Of a stretch of DNA of 64,000 nt, positions 7,197 through 14,599 are shown piece by piece. Below the pieces are notes generated by a model. It did no database searches and had not been told where the DNA came from. It saw nothing but the letters and a program-made list of their open reading frames with translations. How positions within the stretch are numbered: the first letter of the stretch is position 1; the number at the start of each line of letters is the position of its first letter. A program made the position numbers and the translations under genes. The stretch is from Chitinophagaceae bacterium (GTDB lineage: Bacteria > Bacteroidota > Bacteroidia > Chitinophagales > UBA10324): the NCBI GenBank assembly GCA_947469485.1, contig CANIPU010000006.1, positions 1 through 64,000 on the forward strand. The letters are read 5' to 3'.

Positions 7197-7317
7197 GTTT
7201 TTCGTTTTTTGATTGTGTGATTTAAAAATTTGGATTCGTGATTTTAGATTGTTTGGATGTTCACTGGTCATTTTTGAGTTTCACTTGTAGGCGCTCAATG
7301 AGTGATTAGAAAAGTGG

Positions 7318-7599
7318 CTATCTTTTTTTCCTGCTGTCAGCGAGTGCGCTTTCAAGTTCAGATTTCCGATAGAAAATTCGCGAGCCGATGTAGTGGAATG
7401 GAATGCGCCCTGATTTTTTCCAGGTATTAATAGTGCGTGTGGTGACATGAAGGAAATCAGCGGCTTCATCTATTTTCAGTAACTCTTCTGTAATAGGGGA
7501 TGCGGTATTCTTACTGGAATATTCCTTGAATTTTTTATCGATGATATCTGATTGCAGGTTTTCGAATTCCTCCACTGTTAGTTGAAAAAGATGTTTCAT
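7318..7599 (-). CDS. Excisionase-like helix-turn-helix protein, 93 aa
   Basis: Residues about 40-90 form a winged helix-turn-helix of the HTH_17/excisionase type: LLKIDEAADFLHVTTRTINTWKKSGRIPFHYIGSRIFYRKSELESAL split into the usual helix pair, wing and final helix. Such proteins bind DNA and, beside tyrosine integrases, act as directionality factors or activate element genes. The N-terminal 35 residues are helical and may dimerise. It sits between the small unknown genes and the integrase module, in the same direction, 125 bases after the stop of the RteC-like gene. Confidence 0.8.
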   Translation of the reverse strand: MKHLFQLTVEEFENLQSDIIDKKFKEYSSKNTASPITEELLKIDEAADFLHVTTRTINTWKKSGRIPFHYIGSRIFYRKSELESALADSRKKR

Positions 7600-7724
7600 T
7601 ACGATTGATTTACAGGGCGTAAAACAACCTCTTCTATTAGAGCAAAATAAGGATTTACCCCCGAAAACATGTCCCGACCTGTCCCGATTAGGACATGTCA
7701 GGACGGAACAAAAGATTTTAAAAT

Positions 7725-8618
7725 TTAAGAACAGAGCTGTTCAAATCGTGCATAATATTCTGATCCAGATTTTATCCGCCGGTCGGAATTATTTGGTTTA
7801 AAATCTTCCAGGATAGAATGTAATGATCCGTCAGTATTTGTACCTTCTTTAATGAAATCAAAAGATGAATTTATTGATTCCGCCAAAAATTGTTTTGAGC
7901 AGTTAAATTTTTTATGGTCAAGCAACATATAAAAAAGTGAAGTGCAGATATTTTTATTTCCATTCCATGAAATTTTTGCTGTCATTTCTTCACTTCGGAG
8001 AAATTTTTCCAGATGGGGCTTGAAAAATTCATTAACCAATTTAGTTTCCTCAATTAACATATAAATAATTGCATCACTCAGTTTTTTATCAGCGCAAATA
8101 ATTTTCTCGCGCTTAGTATCTGTGGCCCCTTTATTTGTTTCTAAAGTAGTTGGTGCGATTTCATTTGTATCGCCAACTATTGGGTTACTTGTTTCTTCCT
8201 GAACTTTAATTTCAATTTGTTCTTTTGGTAGCGCAAGTATTTTTTCGTCTATTTTTTTTAATTCCGGTTCAAGAATGATGTTATTCAATTCTTCGAAATA
8301 GGAAATTTCAATTTTATTTTTTTTAATCTTCGCTTCTGTGATATTGAAATCGTTCTTTTCAATTTCATTCAACAGATATTCTTTTTTCCTTTTCAGATCA
8401 TCGATTTTTTTTAACTCGGAAGCAACTTCAAGAAAGTATCTATGTTGCTGTGTTGTTCTTCCTGCTGCATCCTGACGATTATGTTCATCAATTTTCTTCC
8501 ACGATTTCCAGATATCATCTCCAAGTTTTTTAAATTTATTTGCATCCGCAGCTATTTGTTCAGGTGATTTGAAATCAGCGGGAAGAAGATTATTTTTTTT
8601 AGCATCTGTGTTTTCCAT
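7725..8618 (-). CDS. RteC-like accessory protein of the integrative element, 297 aa
   Basis: The first two thirds are charged and helical, with a likely coiled coil at about residues 65-135 (ELKKIDDLKRKKEYLLNEIEK). The C-terminal 110 residues carry KISWNGNKNICTSLFYMLLD followed by an Asn/Ser-rich helix and a SLHSILEDFKP end. That W-x-G-x-K...LFYxL pattern resembles the C-terminal domain of RteC and related proteins that regulate excision of Bacteroides conjugative transposons. The match is by eye and partial. I take ATG 8618 (MENTDAKK); the two codons upstream begin with TTG. The gene starts ten bases after the integrase stop, so both are one transcript. Confidence 0.5.
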   Translation of the reverse strand: MENTDAKKNNLLPADFKSPEQIAADANKFKKLGDDIWKSWKKIDEHNRQDAAGRTTQQHRYFLEVASELKKIDDLKRKKEYLLNEIEKNDFNITEAKIKKNKIEISYFEELNNIILEPELKKIDEKILALPKEQIEIKVQEETSNPIVGDTNEIAPTTLETNKGATDTKREKIICADKKLSDAIIYMLIEETKLVNEFFKPHLEKFLRSEEMTAKISWNGNKNICTSLFYMLLDHKKFNCSKQFLAESINSSFDFIKEGTNTDGSLHSILEDFKPNNSDRRIKSGSEYYARFEQLCS

Positions 8619-8628
8619 AATCAATTAT

Positions 8629-9963
8629 TTATTTGAAGAATGCATTTTGTGAAAGTCTGTTTGCAGTTTCATCCTTGGTCAGCCTGATGTATTTTAAAAA
8701 GTTGCTTTCCTTTTTGTGACCGGAAATTTTCATGATGTCGATCGGAGGGATTTCAGCAAGATACATATTGGTAATTCCTGTCCGTCGCGCCGTGTGAGAT
8801 TTGATCAATTCATATTTCGGAACTGTTCTTCGCGCTTTAATACCACCTCTTGTTTCTTCAATCTCTACCAGTTCTGTTATACCTGCTTCTTTTCCTAAAT
8901 CTTTTATGGTCTCATTTAATTTTTGCTCCTGCACAACAGGAGGGCGATAGTTATATTTTTTCAACAGTACTTCGAGTTGACTGTTAATCGGAATTAAAAC
9001 TACCTCTTCAGTTTTTTTCTGAATGAGCTTCAATATCCTGATGCCTCTGGAAGTTGTGGTGATATTTTCGGGTTTGATGTTTTTATAATCAGAAACCCGT
9101 TGTGCAGTGTAACAGCCTATTAAAAAAACATCCCGACACAATTCCTGTGATTTTTTGTTATCCAGTTTAAGTTTCAACAATGCATTCACTTCATCATCAC
9201 TAAGGTAAATGTGTTCGGTGTTTTCATTAAAGACTTTGAATTTCCGGTAGGCGGGGTTTTGATGGAGCCCTTCTTCCTCTGCACTGCGCATGATTTTTTT
9301 TAATCGTGTCACATGTTTGCCGATGGTGTTCGGCGAATATTTTTTTGCTGTCATGAAATTTACAAATCGGGTGTAACACTCGTGTGTAACATCTTTGAAA
9401 TTTATTTCCCGACGATTATCTTTTTGAAATAAATTCCAGACGGATTGAAAGGTCAGATAATTTTTTACCGAACCATGACTGAATACTTTACCATTTGCAG
9501 TCAGACGCTGTGCATTTTTTATCTGCTGAATATATTTTTCAAGGTAATCATATAGATGAATGGAGTTTTCAATGGGTGAAACTTCCGGGTCATTTTTATT
9601 TTTTTTCAAATTCACTCTATTCAATTTTTCATCTAGCAGCAATTTGAATTCATCAGCGTTCATCTGCTTATTATTAAATTGAAAATTATTCATAATAATT
9701 TTTGCAGCGGATTCTATGTCACTTAAATTTTTATTGATGAGACTGAAAGTGGTCTGCTCTTCCATACTCAATCCCGATAACAATAATTTATTTTTCGTGA
9801 TTCGTCCAGACTCAGAATCAAAATAGTTCGGACTTATTTTTTCTCCTGTTCCATACACCAACCGACCACCTGATTTAAAATCTTTGTGATAGATAATCAT
9901 GCGGACAGAAGTGGGTTTGTTTTCTGTGATCGATTTTAACCGGAAAGTAATTTTGTTTTCCAT
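8629..9963 (-). CDS. Phage-type tyrosine integrase, 444 aa
   Basis: Integrase of the Bacteroidota mobile-element type. The N-terminal about 100 residues are an arm-binding domain (ITFRLKSITENKPTSVRMII...GRLVYGTGEKISPNYF), residues about 140-240 the SAM-like core-binding domain (YLEKYIQQIKN to KKYSPNTIGKHVTRLKKIM), and the rest the catalytic domain: Arg in GCYTAQRVSDYKN, HTARRTG, then SGHKKESNFLKYIRL with the final His and Tyr. Length is normal. It leads the candidate element; ATG 9963 is followed upstream by a palindrome (9991-10019) that may be its operator. It is unrelated in detail to the cassette integrase at 3259. Confidence 0.92.
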   Translation of the reverse strand: MENKITFRLKSITENKPTSVRMIIYHKDFKSGGRLVYGTGEKISPNYFDSESGRITKNKLLLSGLSMEEQTTFSLINKNLSDIESAAKIIMNNFQFNNKQMNADEFKLLLDEKLNRVNLKKNKNDPEVSPIENSIHLYDYLEKYIQQIKNAQRLTANGKVFSHGSVKNYLTFQSVWNLFQKDNRREINFKDVTHECYTRFVNFMTAKKYSPNTIGKHVTRLKKIMRSAEEEGLHQNPAYRKFKVFNENTEHIYLSDDEVNALLKLKLDNKKSQELCRDVFLIGCYTAQRVSDYKNIKPENITTTSRGIRILKLIQKKTEEVVLIPINSQLEVLLKKYNYRPPVVQEQKLNETIKDLGKEAGITELVEIEETRGGIKARRTVPKYELIKSHTARRTGITNMYLAEIPPIDIMKISGHKKESNFLKYIRLTKDETANRLSQNAFFK

Positions 9964-9990
9964 CCTTGAAATTTTTTAATTGTATAATGA

Positions 9991-10019
9991 AAAAAAAGTG
10001 AATTTTAATTCGCTTTTTT
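9991..10019. promoter_or_regulatory. Palindrome upstream of the integrase
   Basis: AAGTGAATT and AATTCGCTT form a nine-base inverted repeat with one G/T-type mismatch, flanked by A and T runs, 28 bases ahead of the integrase start codon. It could be an operator or a weak bidirectional terminator. Confidence 0.4.
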
Positions 10020-10199
10020 AGTGACCACAAATATAGTCAAAATTTGATTTCCGGGTGCGGTGCGGGGTGCGGTATTTGCTTCATTTCGGAACATTTGACA
10101 TCATATAGATTCATATTATAATATGAAAAATACCTTAAAAATTCAAAATAACGAATAAAATTGTGAAATAAGACGAAGTGGCATGAAAGCCGTTGCCAC

Positions 10200-10212
10200 G
10201 CTTCCGACCTCA
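10200..10212 (+). repeat. 13-bp direct repeat, left copy
   Basis: GCTTCCGACCTCA, identical to 19733-19745 and in the same orientation; the next bases (TCACAC against CACAAA) also agree if one base is skipped. The pair encloses the nos gene cluster. Confidence 0.7.
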
Positions 10213-10223
10213 TCACACTTTTT

Positions 10224-10260
10224 AAAACCCTTGATTGCTAACGCTTTCAAGGGTTTTTTT
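10224..10260. terminator. Rho-independent terminator
   Basis: Eleven-base stem (10224-10234 with 10247-10257) followed by a T run on the + strand. The run of A on the other side lets it also end the leftward transcript of the regulator gene at 10344. Confidence 0.75.
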
Positions 10261-10343
10261 GCAGGTGTGGTGTTATTTAATTTCTTCTGAAAATGGAATG
10301 GTAATGTTGGAGTGCTGTAAAAAAGATAATTAAACGCAGTTAT

Positions 10344-11066
10344 TTATTTCCAAAAATCTGGAAATCCCTCTATCAGGGATAAAATTTTTTTATCACTTTT
10401 AATACTGATATTTTTTTCAATCGTTTGAATAATTCCTTCCTTTTTCATTTGAGAAATAGTTCGGATAATTTCTTCAATTGATGCGCCAGTCATATCCGCT
10501 AATTCCTGACGGCTAAGTACAGCATCAAGTACTTTTTTTTTACCAATAGTTTTTTCACCAAATACCCGTCGGATATTAAGTAGTGCTTCAGCTAATCGTT
10601 GTTTTACTGTAATTTCTGAAAATGAGCGGAGTTTGTATTCTGAACGCTTTAATTCTTCACCCAAAAAAAATAATAATTCATTGAACAAAGGCGGATTGTT
10701 ATTCAATGCATCAATAAAATCTGACATTGGAATATATCCAATTAGCGCATCTTCTATTGCAGATGCACTTGCCGGATAAATTTTTTCGTAATTAAATCCT
10801 CTGTGACCAACAATATCGCCAACGCTTGCTAGGCGGGTAATGTGCACTTTGCCACCAGGACTATTTAAAAATATTTTAACTTTTCCTGAATATATAAAGT
10901 AAACACCGGTTACAGGATTCCCTTCATTGAAAAGTATTTGACCTTTTTTATATAATGAAACTACTTTTCGTTTTTCAATTATAAGTTTCCATTCAGGACT
11001 TACAAATCGTTGAATCATACATGATTTGATTGTACAGGAAGAGCAAACTGGAATTTCGTAATTCAT
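10344..11066 (-). CDS. FNR/CRP-family transcription regulator, 240 aa
   Basis: Residues about 25-145 form the cyclic-nucleotide-like sensor barrel (GQILFNEGNPVTGVYFIYSGKVKIF in two strands, GDIVGHRG), followed by a long dimer helix and a winged helix-turn-helix (LSRQELADMTGASIEEIIRTISQMKKEGII). The N-terminus holds CSSCTIKSC, cysteines 8, 11 and 16, like the iron-sulfur binding N-terminus of FNR. I see no fourth cysteine in the rest, so an Asp or His ligand, as known for some FNRs, or no cluster at all, must be considered. Its neighbours are the nos genes, with an FNR-type box at 11813, so it probably turns on N2O respiration at low oxygen. Confidence 0.88.
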   Translation of the reverse strand: MNYEIPVCSSCTIKSCMIQRFVSPEWKLIIEKRKVVSLYKKGQILFNEGNPVTGVYFIYSGKVKIFLNSPGGKVHITRLASVGDIVGHRGFNYEKIYPASASAIEDALIGYIPMSDFIDALNNNPPLFNELLFFLGEELKRSEYKLRSFSEITVKQRLAEALLNIRRVFGEKTIGKKKVLDAVLSRQELADMTGASIEEIIRTISQMKKEGIIQTIEKNISIKSDKKILSLIEGFPDFWK

Positions 11067-11078
11067 AATAAAAAAAAT

Positions 11079-11119
11079 CGCCAGAGAAACTTCCTTTTGG
11101 AATTGGAATTTCTCCGGCG
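11079..11119 (-). terminator. Terminator of the fasciclin gene
   Basis: Stem 11079-11094 with 11105-11119 containing one bulge, followed in leftward direction by a run of seven or eight T. It lies between the fasciclin gene stop (11141) and the regulator start (11066), so the two are separate transcripts. Confidence 0.8.
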
Positions 11120-11140
11120 AAAGTATTTAACTTTTACAAT

Positions 11141-11710
11141 TTACTTAGACGGAGGCACAACAACTGCATCTACAACATGTACCCAACCATTAGAGGCGCG
11201 CACAGATCCAAGAATCTTTGCGCCATCAATATAAGTTGCACCATCTTTTATATGAAATGTAACATTTGTTCCATCAACCATACCCATTGTTTGACCATCC
11301 TGAAAGAAAGAAGCATCCAGTGCTGATGTCATTACATGGTGCTGCAAAATTGCCTGCAACTTGGCTTTGTTTTCTGGTTTCAATAAATCGTCAACCGTTC
11401 CTTTTGGTAATAAATCAAAAGCAGCATTTGTTGGAGCAAATACTGTAAAAGGGCCTGCGTTCGAAAGCGCATCTACCAACTCAGCTGCTTTTACCGCAGC
11501 TACAAGAGTTGTGTGATCTTTTGAACCAACAGCAACTCCTACAACATTGGGTTGCGACTCATCATCTTTTACCCCCGATTGCCCTGTTAGTGGGGCATCT
11601 GTTGATTCTGTTGTTGCTGCACTGCTGTTTTCGTTTTCTGAGTTGCAGGATGAAAATCCAATCCATGACAATGCTCCTGTAATTGTGAAGAGAAAGAAAA
11701 ATTTTTTCAT
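11141..11710 (-). CDS. Fasciclin (FAS1) domain lipoprotein, 189 aa
   Basis: A lipoprotein signal (TGALSWIGFSSC) puts the protein on the periplasmic or outer membrane. After a Ser/Thr/Asn-rich linker, residues about 55-187 form one FAS1 domain: TLVAAVKAAELVDALSNAG, FTVFAPTNAAFDLLP, LQAILQHHVM and the closing ASNGWVHVVDAVVVPP. FAS1 domains mediate adhesion or protein contacts. It is divergent from the cytochrome and nosZ genes and shares their intergenic region with the FNR-type box, so it may be co-regulated. FAS1 lipoproteins beside nos genes are something I would call a context-based association only. Confidence 0.9.
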   Translation of the reverse strand: MKKFFFLFTITGALSWIGFSSCNSENENSSAATTESTDAPLTGQSGVKDDESQPNVVGVAVGSKDHTTLVAAVKAAELVDALSNAGPFTVFAPTNAAFDLLPKGTVDDLLKPENKAKLQAILQHHVMTSALDASFFQDGQTMGMVDGTNVTFHIKDGATYIDGAKILGSVRASNGWVHVVDAVVVPPSK

Positions 11711-11778
11711 TTTATTTATTTTTTTTGAGTTTTAAATTTAATTTGATTTAATTATTTATCAGTGATAATTCTTTTACG

Positions 11779-11795
11779 CTGTAAAAGTGTTACAG
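11779..11795. promoter_or_regulatory. Palindrome CTGTAA-N5-TTACAG
   Basis: Perfect six-base half sites with five bases between, in the divergent region between the fasciclin and cytochrome genes and 17 bases from the FNR-type box. Probably a second operator; the binding protein is unknown. Confidence 0.45.
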
Positions 11796-11812
11796 TATGT
11801 ATATTTCATAAT

Positions 11813-11826
11813 ATGATGTAAATCAT
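11813..11826. promoter_or_regulatory. FNR/CRP-type box ATGAT-GTAA-ATCAT
   Basis: Perfect five-base half sites with four bases between, the geometry of the FNR consensus TTGATnnnnATCAA, one base off in each half. Its centre is 111 bases from the cytochrome start and 110 from the fasciclin start, so it can serve either side. The FNR-type regulator is encoded next door. Confidence 0.6.
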
Positions 11827-11930
11827 AATATAAACTGATTATTATCATTTAAATAAATTGTGCCCGCAATCACCTTTGATGCGTAAAAAATGATTTCTAA
11901 TTATTCCTCATCCCCAAAAAATAAAATTCT

Positions 11931-12404
11931 ATGAAAAAATTAATCCTGCCAGCAATTGCAATTGGACTATTGTTCTGGGCTGCTTGTTCAAGTCCGGCAA
12001 AAGAAGAAGGAAGCGGCGAAGCTCCTGAATCAATGGTGCCTGATGAAGTTGATAAAAATATTGATGAAAAAGGCGTTGGAAAATTTACGAATGTCGAACT
12101 AACGCATCCATTAAATCAAGATTGGGTTAAAGAAGGAGAGAGCGTTTCAAATATGAAATGTATTTCATGTCACAAATTAACTGATGAAAAATTAGTAGGA
12201 CCTGGTTGGAAAGGTGTAACAACCCGTCGCAAACCAGAGTGGATAATGAATTTCGTTACTAATACAGAAGAGATGATTGATAAAAGCCCCGAAGCACAAA
12301 AAATGCTCGAGGTGTGTTTAACCAGAATGCCAAATCAAAATTTAAGTGATCACGATGCCAGAGTTGTATTAGAGTTTTTACGAAACAACGATGGTGAAAA
12401 ATAA
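11931..12404 (+). CDS. Monohaem cytochrome c lipoprotein of the nos cluster, 157 aa
   Basis: Lipoprotein signal (IGLLFWAACSS) then an acidic linker and a class I cytochrome c domain. Haem attaches at CISCH (about residue 80), followed by KLTDEKLVGPGWKGV; the distal Met is probably in CLTRMPNQNLSD. The closing helix HDARVVLEFLRNND is typical. Such small cytochromes lead clade II nos clusters and are thought to pass electrons to NosZ. It is 33 bases ahead of nosZ and surely in the same transcript, downstream of the FNR-type box. Confidence 0.92.
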   Translation: MKKLILPAIAIGLLFWAACSSPAKEEGSGEAPESMVPDEVDKNIDEKGVGKFTNVELTHPLNQDWVKEGESVSNMKCISCHKLTDEKLVGPGWKGVTTRRKPEWIMNFVTNTEEMIDKSPEAQKMLEVCLTRMPNQNLSDHDARVVLEFLRNNDGEK

Positions 12405-12437
12405 AATTTAACCCCAATTTTAAAACCAATAAAAAAT

Positions 12438-14411
12438 ATGAAAAAATTAATGTTCATCCCTCTTGCGATTATCGTTTTCGCAATAGCAATTTCAGGATGT
12501 AAATCTCACAACACTCAATCAGCTGTTTCCGGTGATGCTGCTTCAAAAGTGTATGTTGCTCCGGGTAAGTATGATGAGTTCTATAATTTTGTGTCGGGTG
12601 GTTTCAGCGGGCAAATGGCTGTGTATGGTTTACCATCGGGCCGGTTGTTTCGTGTAATTCCTGTTTTTTCTGCCGACCCACAAAGCGGTTATGGATTTAC
12701 TGAAGAAACAAAAGCAATGTTAAATACAAGCCATGGATATATTCCTTGGGATGACCTTCACCATATTGCTCTTTCAACAACAAAAGGAATTCATGATGGT
12801 CGTTGGGCTTTTGGAAATGGTAATAACACACCCAGAGTAGCCCGCATAAGCATGAAAACTTTTGATACCGAAGAAATTATTGAGTTGCCTAACAGTAATG
12901 GAAACCACTCTTCGCCTTTTATTACTGAGAATACTGAATATGCTGTTGCAGGTACTAGATTTTCTATTCCTATGGATGATAACAATGATGTGCCGATTGA
13001 ATCATATAAACAAAACTTCCATTCAACTGCGAGTTTTATAAAAATTGAACCTGAAACAGGTCATATGAGCATTGCTTTTCAGGTTATGTTGCCTGGGGTT
13101 AATCTTGATTTATCAAGAGCAGGTAAAGGCCCGAGCCATGATTGGTTTTTCTTTTCATGTTATAATTCTGAACAAGCAAATACTTTGTTAGAAGTAAATG
13201 CATCTCAAAAAGATAAAGATTTTATTGTTGCTGTAAATTGGAAAAAAGCTGAAGAATATGCCGCGCAGAATAAAGGAAAGAAAATGGCTGTAAAATATGC
13301 TCATAACACTTATGATGAAGCGACCCATTCAGCAACTACTGAATATGGAACAGAAGTTCAGGTCTTGGATCCGGCAAATTGCCCTGGTATGGTTTACTTA
13401 ATGCCATGTCCGAAATCTCCACATGGTTGTGATGTTAACCCAACCGGCGAATACATTGTTGGAAGCGGAAAATTAGCCGCAGTGATTCCTGTTTTCTCAT
13501 TTGAAAAAATGCAGAAAGCAATTGCCGATAATAATTTTGACGGAGATTATAGTGGAATATCAGTATTAAAGTATGATGCAGTATTGCACGGTGAAGTTCA
13601 AAAACCAGGCCTTGGTCCTTTACATACTGAATTTGATGCTGATGGTAATGCTTACACTTCATTCTTTGTTTCTTCTGAAATTGTAAAATGGAATGTTAAA
13701 GATTTAAAGGTTATTGACAGAATTCCAACATACTATTCAATTGGTCACTTATGTGTTCCTGGCGGTTGTACTGCTAAGCCTTGGGGCAAGTATGTGATTG
13801 CATACAATAAAATCACAAAGGATCGCTACCTTCCAACTGGTCCTGAGTTAAATCAATCAGCACAGCTTTATGATATAAGCGGTGAAAAAATGAAATTGCT
13901 TCTTGATTTTCCAACTATTGGAGAGCCGCATTATGCCGAAGCAATTCCTGCAGATTTGATAATGAAAAACAGCAAGAAATTCTATAAGATAGAAGAGAAT
14001 TCAAATCAATATGTTACAAAGAGCGAAAAGGATGCAAAAGTGGTTCGTACAGGAAACAGAGTTGATGTTTACATGACTGCAATTCGTTCTCACTTAGCTC
14101 CTGATAATATTGAAGGTGTTCGCCTAGGTGATGAAGTGTATTTCCATGTAACTAATCTTGAACAAGATTGGGATGTGCCACATGGATTTGCTGTAAAAGG
14201 TGCTCAGAATTCTGAGGCGTTGATTATGCCTGGTGTAACCCGCACAATTAAATATGTTCCGAATAAAGTAGGAGTCATAGCGTTCTATTGCACTGATTTT
14301 TGCTCAGCACTGCATCAGGAAATGCAAGGATACATAAGAGTTTCACCAGCAGGCTCAAATGTTCCTTTGACTTTTTCATTAGGTAAAAATCCGGTGGTTT
14401 CCACCAAATAA
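12438..14411 (+). CDS. nosZ: Nitrous oxide reductase, Sec-exported lipoprotein type (clade II), 657 aa
   Basis: Reduces N2O to N2. The signal peptide has no twin-arginine motif and ends in a lipobox (FAIAISGCKS), so this is a Sec-dependent, lipid-anchored NosZ as in clade II. The N-terminal seven-bladed propeller carries the CuZ histidines in DDLHHIAL, SHDWFF, SPHGCDVNP, GPLHTEFD, IGHLCVPGG and GEPHYAEAI. The C-terminal cupredoxin domain has the CuA ligands in VPHGF and FYCTDFCSALHQEMQGYI. Length is normal for the clade. The cytochrome gene precedes it and two terminators follow. All expected copper ligands seem present, so the enzyme should be active. Confidence 0.98.
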   Translation: MKKLMFIPLAIIVFAIAISGCKSHNTQSAVSGDAASKVYVAPGKYDEFYNFVSGGFSGQMAVYGLPSGRLFRVIPVFSADPQSGYGFTEETKAMLNTSHGYIPWDDLHHIALSTTKGIHDGRWAFGNGNNTPRVARISMKTFDTEEIIELPNSNGNHSSPFITENTEYAVAGTRFSIPMDDNNDVPIESYKQNFHSTASFIKIEPETGHMSIAFQVMLPGVNLDLSRAGKGPSHDWFFFSCYNSEQANTLLEVNASQKDKDFIVAVNWKKAEEYAAQNKGKKMAVKYAHNTYDEATHSATTEYGTEVQVLDPANCPGMVYLMPCPKSPHGCDVNPTGEYIVGSGKLAAVIPVFSFEKMQKAIADNNFDGDYSGISVLKYDAVLHGEVQKPGLGPLHTEFDADGNAYTSFFVSSEIVKWNVKDLKVIDRIPTYYSIGHLCVPGGCTAKPWGKYVIAYNKITKDRYLPTGPELNQSAQLYDISGEKMKLLLDFPTIGEPHYAEAIPADLIMKNSKKFYKIEENSNQYVTKSEKDAKVVRTGNRVDVYMTAIRSHLAPDNIEGVRLGDEVYFHVTNLEQDWDVPHGFAVKGAQNSEALIMPGVTRTIKYVPNKVGVIAFYCTDFCSALHQEMQGYIRVSPAGSNVPLTFSLGKNPVVSTK

Positions 14412-14472
14412 TAAGTAGTTAAGAAATTCCACTGGCAGAAGGGGATCTGCCAACAATCAGGATGGTGGATAG

Positions 14473-14506
14473 CTGTCCGCCTTTAATAGGGCGGACAGTT
14501 TTTTTT
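14473..14506 (+). terminator. Terminator after nosZ
   Basis: Nine-base GC-rich stem (CTGTCCGCC with GGCGGACAG at 14490-14498), seven- to eight-base loop, and a run of eight T. It should end most cytochrome-nosZ transcripts and keep accessory gene levels lower. Confidence 0.9.
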
Positions 14507-14529
14507 AGTGCCTATCTTTATAGGGGTAT

Positions 14530-14575
14530 ACTCCTGACATTATGAAAATATTTTTTTGCAAATCAGGAGTTTTTT
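14530..14575 (+). terminator. Second hairpin with T run ahead of the nos accessory genes
   Basis: ACTCCTGA (14530-14537) pairs with TCAGGAGT (14563-14570) and six T follow. It lies 24 bases before the start of the NosL fusion gene. A second terminator in tandem or an attenuator in the leader of the accessory operon are both possible. Confidence 0.55.
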
Positions 14576-14599
14576 AAAATTTTCAAATTCAATTTCAAA

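Larger units (their letters stand above)
5421..10212 (-). mobile_element. Candidate small integrative element (boundaries uncertain)
   Basis: Genes 6214-9963 all point left and include a phage-type integrase, an RteC-like accessory protein, an excisionase-like HTH protein and three small unknown proteins. This is the usual minimal set of an integrative element in Bacteroidota. The right end is placed at a 13-base repeat (10200-10212) near the integrase start, the left end at the tandem repeats; no matching direct repeat was found on the left, so both limits are guesses. No relaxase, replication or capsid gene is seen. Confidence 0.4.
10175..10260 (+). ncRNA. Possible small RNA ending in a terminator
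   Basis: A stem GAAGTGGCA (10175-10183) with TGCCACgcTTC (10194-10204), the 13-base motif shared with 19733, and a terminator hairpin follow each other. The same order is found at 19711-19783. No promoter is convincing here (TAAAATTG near 10156 is weak). Alternatively it is the target or end of an integrated element. Confidence 0.3.
9964..10343. other. Integrase upstream region and possible attachment end
   Basis: No protein gene seen. It contains the palindrome 9991-10019, three GTGCGG copies within 10055-10072, a possible small transcript (10175-10260) and its terminator. The region between 10080 and 10170 is plain AT-rich DNA. Confidence 0.5.

Noticed and set aside
10170-10260. Partial tRNA at the end of the candidate element
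   Set aside because: No T-loop consensus or cloverleaf can be drawn; no tRNA gene was recognised in the whole window.
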